This document shows positions 10,401 to 19,000 of a DNA stretch of 64,000 bases, piece by piece. The notes below the pieces were generated by a model. The model saw only the letters and a program-made list of their open reading frames with translations, was not told the origin of the DNA and did no database searches. A program made the position numbers and the translations under genes. Location of the stretch: positions 1 to 64,000 of the forward strand of contig NZ_MUGW01000029.1 in assembly GCF_002217285.1 (NCBI RefSeq), given 5' to 3'. This DNA comes from Flavobacterium hercynium (GTDB lineage: Bacteria; Bacteroidota; Bacteroidia; Flavobacteriales; Flavobacteriaceae). How positions within the stretch are numbered: the first letter of the stretch is position 1; each line of letters begins with the position of its first letter.

Positions 10401-10695
10401 CGCTTTAGAATCAGCACGAGAAGCAGCAGCGTTGCGTCTTCGTCCGATTATTATGACCTCAGTTGCGATGATTGCGGGAATGTTGCCAATGGCGATTGGA
10501 CATGGCGAAGGAGGCGATCAGGTTTCGCCTTTGGGTAGAGCTGTAATTGGAGGACTATTATTTTCGACATTTGCCGTTTTACTTATTCTCCCACTTATCT
10601 TTGCATGGGCACAGGAAAAAACAACAACACAGTCTGTTTCTTTAGATCCTGAGGACGAAGAAAGCATTCATTATATCTCATCATTAAAATCATAA
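7423..10695 (+). CDS. RND efflux pump, permease subunit
   Basis: The 1090-residue inner-membrane protein has the twelve-helix duplicated layout of AcrB-type RND pumps with two large periplasmic domains. The proton-relay pair in helix 4 is Asp400-Glu401 (in GILVDESTV), where drug pumps of the HAE1 group have Asp-Asp. A C-terminal repeat of the core motif reads RLRPIIMTSVAM. The loop between helices 6 and 7 is expanded and hydrophilic; residues 533-544 match an EF-hand calcium loop (D, N, D at positions 1, 3, 5, Gly at 6, hydrophobic at 8, Glu at 12). It is flanked by its channel and adaptor genes. The substrate cannot be predicted; the divergent LytTR pair may regulate it. Confidence 0.93.
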   Translation: MNLIRFALRKPISILVLVAGLFFFGIGAIKDIKVDILPKMNLPVIYIAHPFGGYTPDQMESYFAKTYVNILPFANGVKSVETKNIQGLMIMKLTYYENTNMAQAAAELSSLSNRIQAAFPPGTQPPFIIRFDASSLPIGQLVLSSKIRSNNELQDLANVYVRASFTSIPGLLSPAPFGGSPRTIEVNVDPDLLRSHNMTPDQVVEAIRVNNQTAPSGNVRIGDVNYITPTNNTIKEVKDFEKIPLFKGGVQNLTLGDVASVKDGADITAGYALVNGKRSVYISIAKAGDASTWDVVQKLKSELPKIQSTLPEDVQLSYEFDQSVYVINSVKSLITEGIIGAALTGLMVLLFLGDRRAALIVILTIPISIISGVLFLKLFGQTINLMSLSGLALAIGILVDESTVTIENIHQHLDMGKPKALAIWDACQEIALPKLLILLCILAVFAPAFTMVGIPGALFLPLALAIGFSMIISFLLSQTFVPVMANWLMKAHPKHDHAPNITDDEAEFNACGLTPESEKELITQKKAMIEKEDSNNDGKVDLFERFRLRFMKTLDRLFPYKKVAGLTYLIVITAFAVVFISFIGKDVFPKVNSSQFQLRMRAPDGTRLERTEEKAIVVLKELEKMVGKEHIGISSVYVGQHPSLFSINPIYLFMAGSHEAVFQVSLKEYHVDMDDFKDEFRERLKKVMPDVKVSFEPIELTDKVLSQGSPTPIEIRIAGKDKKRNELYANQIVDKLKAISYFRDVQIGQPIHYPAMNIDIDRTRAAELGVDMNDISRSLVASTSSSRYTEKNMWIDERAGLSYNVQVQVPLNQMKSKTDIGEIPVLKNSLRPVLSDVAKITPGFVSGENDNLGAMPYITVTANISQTDLGTAVKDVDATISSLGELPRGLFITPIGMSKVLSETLSSLQVGLLVAIFVIFLMLAANFQSFKVSLVILTTVPAVVLGALLMLTLTGSTLNLQSYMGIIMSVGVSIANAVLLVTNAEQLRKINGNALESAREAAALRLRPIIMTSVAMIAGMLPMAIGHGEGGDQVSPLGRAVIGGLLFSTFAVLLILPLIFAWAQEKTTTQSVSLDPEDEESIHYISSLKS

Positions 10696-10696
10696 A

Positions 10697-11791
10697 ATGA
10701 ATATGAAAAATAAAATAGTACAATCAACGGCTCTATTCTTTGTAGCCTTACTTATACTAAGCAGTTGTAATTCTAAAAAAGAAGAAACGGTTACAGCGGC
10801 CATCGAACCTAAAGTAGAAACATTTTCGTTAGAGAAAGAAAAACTGACGACAGAGTTACGTTTACCAGCCGAGTTAACAGGTTTTCAACAAGTAGATTTA
10901 TATGCTAAAGTAAGCAGTTTTGTAAAATTGCTTAAAGTTGATATTGGAACTAAAGTAAAAAAAGGACAGCTTTTAATTGTTTTGGAAGCGCCTGAAATTA
11001 GTTCTCAATTGGCTGCAGCCGAATCAAGATTGAAATCTATGGAAGCTATTTACACGACCAGCAAAAGTACTTACAACCGTATTTACGAAACGAGCAAGGT
11101 TGAAGGAACAATTTCTAAAAATGATCTGGAAATGGCAAACGGAAAGAAAAATTCTGATTACGCACAATACCAGGCAGCAGTTGCCGCCCATAAAGAAATA
11201 TCAATCATGAGAGGTTATCTTGAAATCCGTGCTCCTTTTGATGGTGTTGTTGCTGCAAGAAATGTCAATTTAGGCGCTTTTGTGGGACCTACAGGAAAAG
11301 GTTCCGATTTGCCATTATTAACGATTCAACAACAAGATAAATTGCGTTTAGCAGTTTCTATTCCGGAACTGTATACAGGTTATTTACACAATGGTGATGA
11401 AATGAGTTTTAACGTAAAATCATTACCGGAAACGTTTAAAGCTACAATTCAGAGAATGTCCGGTGCTCTTGATTTAAAATTACGTTCAGAAAGAGTCGAA
11501 ATGGATGTACATAATACAAAAGGAAACTTATTACCGGGAATGGTAGCCGAGGTTTTATTACCGCTTAATGCGAAAGACAGCACGTTTGTAATTCCAAAAT
11601 CAGCATTAGTGAATTCAGCAGAAGGTACTTTTGTTATTAAAGTAGTAAACCATAAAGCAGCCCGAGTTGATGTAAAACGAGGAAGAGAAATCGACAATAA
11701 AGTTGAAATTTTTGGCGATTTAAACCTGAAAGATAAACTGGTAAAAATTGCCAGCGAAGAAACTAAGGAAGGCGATATCATAAACGAATAA
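10697..11791 (+). CDS. RND efflux periplasmic adaptor (MFP), lipoprotein
   Basis: This 364-residue membrane fusion protein starts one base after the pump's stop codon. The N-terminus is a lipoprotein signal ending in LSSC near residue 25, so the mature protein is lipid-anchored. The biotinyl/lipoyl-like half motifs are visible (VDIGTKVKKGQLLIVLE and later IRAPFDGVVAARN), separated by a helical hairpin, and the beta-barrel and membrane-proximal domains follow. It would link the inner-membrane pump to the TolC-type channel. An in-frame ATG two codons later is equally possible as start. A strong hairpin 100 bases downstream ends the operon. Confidence 0.93.
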   Translation: MNMKNKIVQSTALFFVALLILSSCNSKKEETVTAAIEPKVETFSLEKEKLTTELRLPAELTGFQQVDLYAKVSSFVKLLKVDIGTKVKKGQLLIVLEAPEISSQLAAAESRLKSMEAIYTTSKSTYNRIYETSKVEGTISKNDLEMANGKKNSDYAQYQAAVAAHKEISIMRGYLEIRAPFDGVVAARNVNLGAFVGPTGKGSDLPLLTIQQQDKLRLAVSIPELYTGYLHNGDEMSFNVKSLPETFKATIQRMSGALDLKLRSERVEMDVHNTKGNLLPGMVAEVLLPLNAKDSTFVIPKSALVNSAEGTFVIKVVNHKAARVDVKRGREIDNKVEIFGDLNLKDKLVKIASEETKEGDIINE

Positions 11792-11890
11792 CCTGCGTTT
11801 AGCCTTCATTTTAGTGATTACCAAAACTGTACGCAATTATTTGCGGCTTTTTAAATCATTATGATTTAAATGCAAATCAAATTCACCTTG

Positions 11891-11926
11891 AAGGACAGCA
11901 CGCTGATAACATGCTGTCCTTTTTTT
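11891..11926 (+). terminator. Rho-independent terminator of the first efflux operon
   Basis: AGGACAGCA and TGCTGTCCT form a nine-base perfect stem around a short loop, followed by a T run. Confidence 0.85.
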
Positions 11927-11961
11927 ATTGCAGATTTTAGATTGTAGATTCCTCTAAATTT

Positions 11962-12085
11962 TAGATTTTAGATTGCAGATTTTAGATTCTGTAAATGGAT
12001 AGTCTAACTTAAATATTCTAAAATCTAAAATTCTAAATCAACACTCCAACAAATCTAAAATCTAAAATCTGCAATCTAAAATCTA
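11962..12085. repeat. 27-base perfect inverted repeat with 70-base loop
   Basis: The arms 11962-11988 and 12059-12085 are exact reverse complements, built from AATCTAAAATCTG-type units. The right arm contains the stop codon of the hypothetical gene on the - strand. The element lies between convergent genes and shares units with the repeats at 1-108 and 2156-2300. Confidence 0.75.
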
Positions 12086-12520
12086 TATCCCTAAACAGTC
12101 ATCAGGAAAATTATTAATGATCAGAAAGCCATTTTGAATGTTGTCTGTTTTTTCAATAAGCTTTAGCAAATTAATAGTGTAGCTGCCTTTAGTAAAATTA
12201 AGTTCTCTAATCTTTATGCCTGCGAGTCTGTGATGAGAAGGTAAAAGCATTTTTACACGCATGGTATCTTTTTTGTAAATGAAGTGATCAAAACTCTCCT
12301 CTAATTTACTGACAGTACCCGTCCATACATCTATTTCACCCGTCTTATTTTCTAAGTGAATGGTGTTAGTCGACATAGCGGCATTACCTTTTTTGAATAC
12401 TTGTTTACCCTTGGCATACATGGATTGAATGTTGATCGTTGCACTCTCTTCTATCCCGGGCTGAGCTGCACAATTTGCAATATACAACAGAAAGAATATA
12501 GTAATTTTAATGACTTTCAT
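12083..12520 (-). CDS. Secreted hypothetical protein
   Basis: This is a protein of 145 residues. The ATG at 12520 gives MKVIKITIFFLLYIANCAAQ, a good type I signal peptide with cleavage after the final AQ; an earlier in-frame ATG would put 12 further residues in front of it. The mature part is short, beta-rich and alternates Thr, Lys and hydrophobic residues (YTINLLKLIEKT). No known domain is recognised. The cysteine at the signal end could in principle be a lipobox, but NCAAQ is not a good one. The stop codon lies inside an inverted repeat. The neighbour at 12696 on the same strand is also unknown, so no function is proposed. Confidence 0.55.
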   Translation of the reverse strand: MKVIKITIFFLLYIANCAAQPGIEESATINIQSMYAKGKQVFKKGNAAMSTNTIHLENKTGEIDVWTGTVSKLEESFDHFIYKKDTMRVKMLLPSHHRLAGIKIRELNFTKGSYTINLLKLIEKTDNIQNGFLIINNFPDDCLGI

Positions 12521-12695
12521 AATAGCAATAATTAGTTTAGTTATACAAAATAGCACTTCCCTCTCAACATCAATATCAAGAGTTTCGCAGTATTATTTCT
12601 TCTATCATAAATAGAAGTTTATTTTGTGGTATTATGAAAAGAATGACCTTGCAGTAGATTAAATCAAATTGTTGTCAGGTCTAACAACATTGCAA

Positions 12696-13043
12696 TTATT
12701 TTGGCTCGTTAACGTTAAAAGTTAAAAAGTCGATAACATGTACTTGTCCTTCATCGTAAAAAGTTTTGTTGGCAATATCCTGAATGTCTTCTTTCCTCAT
12801 CATAATCATGCGTGTACCATCGCTTTTTCGAATAGCATCACCATAATTCTTTAACTGGAAATGTTCAAAATTTATACTGATATAACGCGGGGAACTTGTC
12901 ATATAGTTTCCAACCGAATCGTTATAACAAACATCATCACTATCATTCACCATAAATGAAGCGTTGTTTTTTCTGTTGTCGTATATCCAGACACTCCCAT
13001 CTGTACGACACGTTAAATCTACTTCTCCAACTGATTTTCTCAT
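12696..13043 (-). CDS. Hypothetical protein
   Basis: This reading frame of 115 residues has no signal peptide and no domain I recognise. The composition is rich in Asp, Asn, Tyr and Met (for example TRMIMMRKEDIQDIANKTFY), with a first half that looks like short beta strands (GSVWIYDNRKNNASFMV). It lies alone between another hypothetical gene and a long AT-rich gap, with no clear promoter. It may be a real small gene or the remaining part of a longer one. Codon use is similar to neighbours, so transfer is not indicated. Confidence that it is translated is moderate. Confidence 0.4.
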   Translation of the reverse strand: MRKSVGEVDLTCRTDGSVWIYDNRKNNASFMVNDSDDVCYNDSVGNYMTSSPRYISINFEHFQLKNYGDAIRKSDGTRMIMMRKEDIQDIANKTFYDEGQVHVIDFLTFNVNEPK

Positions 13044-13111
13044 ATTACATCACAATTAATGTAGCATCTTCTTGAATACTACCGTTATACAATTAAATTT
13101 TTCGTCGAGGC

Positions 13112-13141
13112 ATTACTATTTGATGACACACAAATAGTAAT
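13112..13141. repeat. 11-base perfect inverted repeat
   Basis: ATTACTATTTG and CAAATAGTAAT are exact reverse complements separated by eight bases. No T run follows, so it looks more like an operator or small RNA hairpin than a terminator. It sits just upstream of the hypothetical gene on the - strand. Confidence 0.5.
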
Positions 13142-13785
13142 CGATTTTACATCTTTTAAAAGTGCAATTTTAAATCACAGCGAGACAGATTACTATAGAA
13201 CTTTATCAATCATTTAGGGGATATGATTGCGTAATTTGAAATCTATTTCTTATTTAATATTTAGATTGTAAAAAATCAATACATAAAATAATAATATATT
13301 TCAGTAAAAATACCGTCAAAATATATCAACATAAGACATATTTTTAATTGCAAAAAAAGATTGTTTAGAACAAAAATATACAAACTAAACAATTGATAAT
13401 CAATACAAAACACATGAAACACATACACTAAAAATACAAAATATTAAAATCAGATTTTAATTGCATTTCAAAATAAAACGTCTCATAATAAGTTTTTAAC
13501 CAAAAATAAGGTGAAAATTCTGTAAAAAAAATCTCTTTTCCTGCTCTGATAAAAATAGTAACATTTCATCTGAGTTCCAATAGCAATAATTACGCATATA
13601 AGATACAGTAAAACAACAAATTAGAATGATAAATCAAAATCTTATAAGACGAATAAAAAAATAATCAATAAAATAAAAACACATAAACAGCTTAAAATCA
13701 ATTAATTGAATCCAATTTTAAATTCATTTATCATACGATAAGAAAAAATTATGATAAAAATATATTTTAATTTCAAAAAGCGCCA

Positions 13786-13793
13786 TACATTTG
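13786..13793 (+). promoter_or_regulatory. -7 box of the TetR gene
   Basis: TACATTTG matches TAnnTTTG. The expected start of transcription falls within the operator-like palindrome at 13796-13806, the arrangement expected for autorepression. Confidence 0.6.
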
Positions 13794-13795
13794 CC

Positions 13796-13806
13796 TAACG
13801 GTGTTA
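13796..13806. promoter_or_regulatory. Putative TetR operator, copy 1
   Basis: TAACGGTGTTA is an imperfect palindrome directly downstream of the -7 box of the TetR gene and is followed by TTTAAT. It belongs to a five-copy family with 14443, 14561, 14658 and 14747. Confidence 0.6.
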
Positions 13807-13828
13807 AACAATTTAATACTCAATTAAA

Positions 13829-14422
13829 ATGGCAAGTAAAGATCGTATTTTAAGACAAAAAGAAGAAACAAGAACTAATATTCTTGATGCTGCTTATGCT
13901 ATCGTTAAAGAAGAAGGATGGCATGGTCTGAGTATGCGAAAAATTGCTGATAAAATTGAATACACTGCTCCTATCATTTACGAATATTTTTCTAATAAGG
14001 ATGCTATCTTACAGGAACTAACCGGAAAAGGCTTTATAAAATTAGCGAAAGAACTTGAAAAAGCCAAAGCTAAGTTTGAAAAACCGGAAGAACAGTTAGA
14101 AGCTATGTGGATGGCTTATTGGGATTTTGCTTTCACAGATACCGAAATGTATCAGGTAATGTTTGGAGTGCAAATGAACTGTTGTTCACAACAATGCTCT
14201 GCTCAGGAAAAGCCTTATAAGCTGTTTACCTCTGTAATTGCTGAAATTATGAAAAACAGTAATCCAAGTAATGACGTAATTAAACAAAAATATTTCACCT
14301 TCTTTTCTGTTATTCATGGCTTGATCGCTATCAATATCATTAACAGAAGTGAAGTAATGGAAACGATTAACAATCAAATCCTAAAAGATGCGATTGGTGG
14401 AATAATCAAATCAATACAGTAA
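13829..14422 (+). CDS. TetR family transcriptional regulator
   Basis: The 197-residue protein has the TetR N-terminal helix-turn-helix at residues 10-57 (ILDAAYAIVKEEGWHGLSM, then KIADKIEYTAPIIYEYFSNKDAIL) and a helical C-terminal ligand-binding domain. A cysteine cluster, MNCCSQQCSA near residue 116, is unusual and could respond to oxidants or metals; that is speculation. The gene lies directly upstream of an RND efflux operon, and a repeated palindrome (TAACACTGTTA type) occurs both at its own promoter and four times before that operon, which is strong circumstantial evidence that it represses both. No terminator separates it clearly from the operator region. Confidence 0.9.
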   Translation: MASKDRILRQKEETRTNILDAAYAIVKEEGWHGLSMRKIADKIEYTAPIIYEYFSNKDAILQELTGKGFIKLAKELEKAKAKFEKPEEQLEAMWMAYWDFAFTDTEMYQVMFGVQMNCCSQQCSAQEKPYKLFTSVIAEIMKNSNPSNDVIKQKYFTFFSVIHGLIAINIINRSEVMETINNQILKDAIGGIIKSIQ

Positions 14423-14442
14423 AAAAAATTTTCGTTTTTACT

Positions 14443-14757
14443 TAACAGTGATAAATGATTTAATACCTGTTTTTTTTTAAATTATAAACTAAGAAATTTG
14501 AATTATGAGTTATGTATTTTTAATTCAAAATATAATTATAATAAAGTGCGCTTAAGTACTTAACACTGTTAGGTTATTTAATTTTGTTTTGAGTAAGTCA
14601 AATAATTTTAAATAATACAAAAACTAACGATTACGAAACAATTTATGCTTTAAAGCTTAACACTGTTAGATAATTTAATTTAGTTTAATCTGAGTTATGA
14701 GTTATGAGTAAATACTAAAATATATGAAAATCTTTGTTTTCAAACTTAACACTGTTA
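14443..14757. promoter_or_regulatory. Four-copy operator array upstream of the second RND operon
   Basis: Four copies of an 11-base palindrome lie at 14443-14453 (TAACAGTGATA), 14561-14571, 14658-14668 and 14747-14757 (the last three exactly TAACACTGTTA). Each is preceded by CT and followed within ten bases by TTTAAT, so the repeated unit is about 24 bases. Start-to-start distances are 118, 97 and 89 bases. A fifth, related copy overlaps the TetR promoter. A -7-like TAATTTTG follows the second copy at 14579-14586. The simplest reading is multiple binding sites for the TetR protein. Confidence 0.65.
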
Positions 14758-14909
14758 ATTTATTTAATAACGTTTAAAACAAACAACAAACAACAAACAA
14801 CAAACGATTACACGATTAACCAAATAACCGATTAAACAACAATAACAAACAACCACCAACTAAAAAAAGCAATAAAAAAATGTCCAACAAATTAAAAACC
14901 AATCTAAAA
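14758..14909. other. Low-complexity leader before the second RND operon
   Basis: This stretch is dominated by AAC and CAA units (AACAAACAACAAACAAC, then ACGATTACACGATTAACC). It is purine- and A-rich and should be an unstructured 5' leader. An in-frame ATG at 14880 lies in it. Confidence 0.4.
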
Positions 14910-16052
14910 ATGAAAAATGTAATTATAACCAGTTTTATCCTTGCACTTATACTTAGCAGTTGTGCAGATAAATCACAAGCTCCTGCCCCTGCTGCACCGC
15001 TTTTACCGGTTTTAGCGGTTTCAAGCGCTAATACTATTACGGATACGGAATATCCGGCTTCGATTCAAGGAACTGTAGATGTAGAAATTCGTCCGCAAGT
15101 AAGCGGAAACCTTGATCGCGTATTGGTAGATGAAGGTGCTTATGTAACTAAAGGACAATCTTTATTTAAAATCAACGAACGTCCTTTTCGTGAGCAATTA
15201 AACAATGCATTGGCTAGTCTTCATGCTGCCGAAGCTGCTTTGATCAACTCACAATTAGAAGTTGACAAACTGACTCCGCTGGTGCAAAACAAAGTAGTTT
15301 CTGATTATCAATTGAAAACGGCTAAGGCTTCTCAGAAAATTGCTGCTGCCAACATTGAGCAGGCTAAGGCAATGGTAGAATCTGCCCGAATTAATCTAAG
15401 CTACACAAATGTGACAGCTCCAGTAAGTGGTTACATTGGAAGATTACCTAAAAAACAAGGAAGTCTTGTATCTGCAGCTGATATCGAGCCATTAACTAAA
15501 CTTTCAGATGTACATGAAGTGTTTGTTTACTTCTCTTTAGGAGAAACTGATTTCATCAATTTTAAAGCACATTATACTGGAAATACAATTGGTGACAAAA
15601 TCAAAAAATTACCTCCAGTAACTCTAATCCTTGCTGATAACAATGCTTACGAGAAATCAGGAAAAATTGACATGGTCGATGGTCAATTCGATAAAAACAC
15701 GGGCGCTATTACGTTGAGAGCAACTTTCCCAAATGCTAACGGTACACTACGTTCCGGAAATACAGGAAAAATACGTTTAGGTCTTCAGCATGATGATGCT
15801 ATTTTAATTCCACAATCAGCTACTGTTGAAATGCAAGATAAAATCTTTGTATTTACTGTAAACAATGAGAACAAGGTTAATAAAATGCCAATTATTGTTA
15901 TCGGAAAAAGTGGTGTAAACTACTTAATCAGCGAAGGTGTAAAATCAGGAGATCAAATTGTGTTGAGCGGTATCGATAAACTTCAGGAAGGACAATTAAT
16001 TCAGCCTGAGAAAGCAACTTCTAAAGTGGCTCAAATCATTAACAAAAAATAA
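14910..16052 (+). CDS. RND efflux periplasmic adaptor (AcrA/MexA-like lipoprotein)
   Basis: About 380 residues. The ATG at 14910 gives MKNVIITSFILALILSSC, an ideal lipoprotein signal with lipobox LSSC; an ATG ten codons earlier at 14880 is also in frame and cannot be excluded. The two lipoyl-like halves (VDEGAYVTKGQSLFKINE and VTAPVSGYIGRLPKKQGS) flank a helical hairpin, and the C-terminus has the barrel and membrane-proximal domains. It is the first gene of the operon adaptor, pump, small membrane protein, channel. The upstream operator array suggests TetR control. Confidence 0.93.
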   Translation: MKNVIITSFILALILSSCADKSQAPAPAAPLLPVLAVSSANTITDTEYPASIQGTVDVEIRPQVSGNLDRVLVDEGAYVTKGQSLFKINERPFREQLNNALASLHAAEAALINSQLEVDKLTPLVQNKVVSDYQLKTAKASQKIAAANIEQAKAMVESARINLSYTNVTAPVSGYIGRLPKKQGSLVSAADIEPLTKLSDVHEVFVYFSLGETDFINFKAHYTGNTIGDKIKKLPPVTLILADNNAYEKSGKIDMVDGQFDKNTGAITLRATFPNANGTLRSGNTGKIRLGLQHDDAILIPQSATVEMQDKIFVFTVNNENKVNKMPIIVIGKSGVNYLISEGVKSGDQIVLSGIDKLQEGQLIQPEKATSKVAQIINKK

Positions 16053-16063
16053 TTTTTACAAAA

Positions 16064-19000
16064 ATGTTCAAAATATTTATACAAAGACCTGTACTGGCAA
16101 CCGTTATCTCCATCTTGTTGGTGATATTAGGTGTACTTGGCCTAACAAAATTGCCTTTACAACAGTTTCCTGATATTGCACCACCATCTGTATTGGTAAC
16201 GGCTGTTTATCCGGGAGCGAATGCAGAAACGGTTTTGCGTTCTGTTGCTCCTTCTCTTGAAGAATCGATAAATGGTGTTGAAAACATGACGTACATGAGT
16301 TCTACTGCCAGTAATGATGGTACGCTTGCCATTACCGTTTTCTTTAAACTGGGAACTGATGCCGATCAGGCTGCTGTTAACGTACAAAACAGAGTGGCAC
16401 AAGCTACAAGCCAATTGCCTGCTGAAGTTGTACAACAAGGTGTAACTACTGCCAAACAACAAAATAGTTTTATCATGGCTATCGGTATGTATACAGAAGA
16501 TGAAGCCAAATACGATCAGACTTTTGTTGCCAACTATGCTCAAATTAATATTATTCCGGAGATTAAACGTATTCCCGGAGTTGGTGCCGCCAGTATTTTT
16601 GGTGGTGTAAAAGATTACTCGATGCGAGTTTGGTTAAACCCAACTCAAATGTCTACTTATAATGTTACACCAAATGAGGTTATGGCAGCTATTCAGGACA
16701 AAAGTTTAGAAGCTGCTCCGGGTAAATTTGGAGAAAGAAGTAAAGAAGTTTTTGAATATGTAATTAAATACAAAGGAAAACTAACCAAACCAGAGGATTA
16801 CCAAAACATAGCGATTCGCTCTAATGCTGACGGTTCTATCCTTCGTTTAAAAGATGTTGCCCGTGTAGAACTTGGTGCTTACTCTTACAACAGTTTAACC
16901 CGTTTGAATGGTAAAAAAGGAATTGTAATTGGTGTTATTCAGTTAGCAGGTTCTAATTCTAATGACATTCAGGTGGCGATTAACAAATTGATGGTTAAGG
17001 CTTCTAAAGATTTTCCTAGCGGAATTAAACACAATATTTTCTATAGTACAAAAGTTTCGCTGGATCAATCAATCGATCAGGTAAAACATACTTTATTAGA
17101 AGCCTTTATATTGGTTTTCATCGTGGTATTTATCTTCTTACAGGATTTTAGATCTACGCTTATTCCTGCAATTGCAGTTCCGGTTGCTATTTTAGGTACG
17201 TTCTTTTTCATGCAGTTATTTGGTTTCTCTATCAACTTACTAACTTTATTTGCCTTAATTCTGGCGATTGGTATTGTCGTCGATGATGCGATTGTAGTAG
17301 TTGAAGCCGTGCATGCTAAAATGGAGCATAAACATTTATCTCCTAAAATTGCAACGCATGAAGCAATGCACGAAATCACGGGTGCTATTATTTCGATTAC
17401 GTTAGTAATGGCTGCTGTATTCCTACCGGTTGGTTTTATGGAAGGTTCAACTGGAGTATTCTATCGTCAGTTTGCGTTTACAATGGCGATTGCAATTGTA
17501 ATCTCTGCGATTAATGCTTTGACTTTAAGTCCTGCACTTGCTGCATTATTCTTGAAAGATAATCATTCCGGGCACGACAATGCTACTGCTCCATACGAGA
17601 AAAAAGGATTTAAAGAAAAATTCTTTACTGCATTTAATACCAGTTTCAACTCGTTAACCAACCGTTATGTAGGTGGATTAAAATTCTTAATTCGCAACAA
17701 ATGGGTTAGTTTAGGTGGATTAGCTTTAATTACTGTTGCTACAATTGTAATGGTTAAAACTACTCCATCAGGATTTATACCTACAGAAGATCAAGGATTT
17801 ATTGCTATTGCGGTAAATACACCTTCTGGAACTTCTTTAGACGGAACTCAAAAAGTAATGACTGAAGCAGAAAATCTGTTAAGCAAATTAGATGCTTCGA
17901 GAGATGTAACGGCGATTTCAGGTTTCAACTTGTTAACGAACTCTACAAGTCCATCATCAGCAGTTGTGTTTGTGTTGTTAAAACCAAATGAAGACCGTGG
18001 TGATGTCAAAAATATTGATGAAATCATGAATCAGGTTCGTGGTAAATTGGGTGCTATTTCAGGCGGAAGTTTCTTCGTATTTAGTTTTCCAACCGTTCCC
18101 GGATTTAGTAACGTAGAAGCCTTAGACTTAGTGTTGCAGGATAAAACAGGCGGTAAACTGGATAAGTTTAGTGGTATTTCTCAAAACTTCATCGGAGAAT
18201 TGATGAAACGTCCTGAGATTGCTGTAGCGTTTACAAGTTTCAAAGCAGATTATCCACAATTACAACTGGATATTGATGATGCAAAAGCAGATCAGTTAGG
18301 TGTAAAAGTAAAAGATATTCTGCAAACCATGCAAGCGTATTTTGGTAGTGCTCAAGCTTCTGACTTCAACCGATTTGGTAAATATTACCGTGTTGTAGTT
18401 CAGGCTGATATTGCCGACAGAGCTGATCCTACTGCGATCGATCGTGTTTTTGTAAAAAATAAAAATGGCGAAATGGTTCCGCTAAATACATTGGTAAAAC
18501 TATCTCGTATTTATGGTTCTGAAACGGCCTCGAGATACAACTTATTCAACTCGATTTCTATTAATGCGATTCCGAAACCTGGATTTAGTTCCGGAGATGC
18601 CATTAAAGCAATTGAAGAAGTAGCAGCACAACAATTACCTGCAGGTTATAGTTTTGAATTTTCAGGACAAACACGTGAAGAGATTTCTTCCGGAGGACAA
18701 TCGGCAACTATATTTTTACTGTGTTTGATATTCATCTATTTCTTACTTGCTGCACAGTACGAAAGTTACATATTGCCTTTGGCTGTAATCTTATCTATCC
18801 CTGCAGGTATATTTGGAGTATTTGTAGCAATTGGATTAACTGGAATTGAAAATAACATTTACGTACAAGTAGCTTTAGTTATGCTTATTGGACTGCTCGC
18901 TAAAAATGCCATCTTGATTGTAGAATTTGCGGTGCAGAAACGAAAATCAGGACAAGCTTTGGTAAAAGCGTCTATCGATGCGGCTAAATTACGTTTACGA

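Larger units (their letters stand above)
13044..13828. other. AT-rich gene-free gap
   Basis: About 785 bases without a credible gene on either strand. It is very AT-rich and contains many short poly-A and poly-T runs. The only clear structures are the 11-base inverted repeat at 13112-13141 and, at its right end, the promoter and operator of the TetR gene. Confidence 0.7.

Noticed and set aside
16157..16543. 128-residue frame antisense to the second RND pump
   Set aside because: It lies entirely within a well-supported gene on the other strand and shows no protein features.
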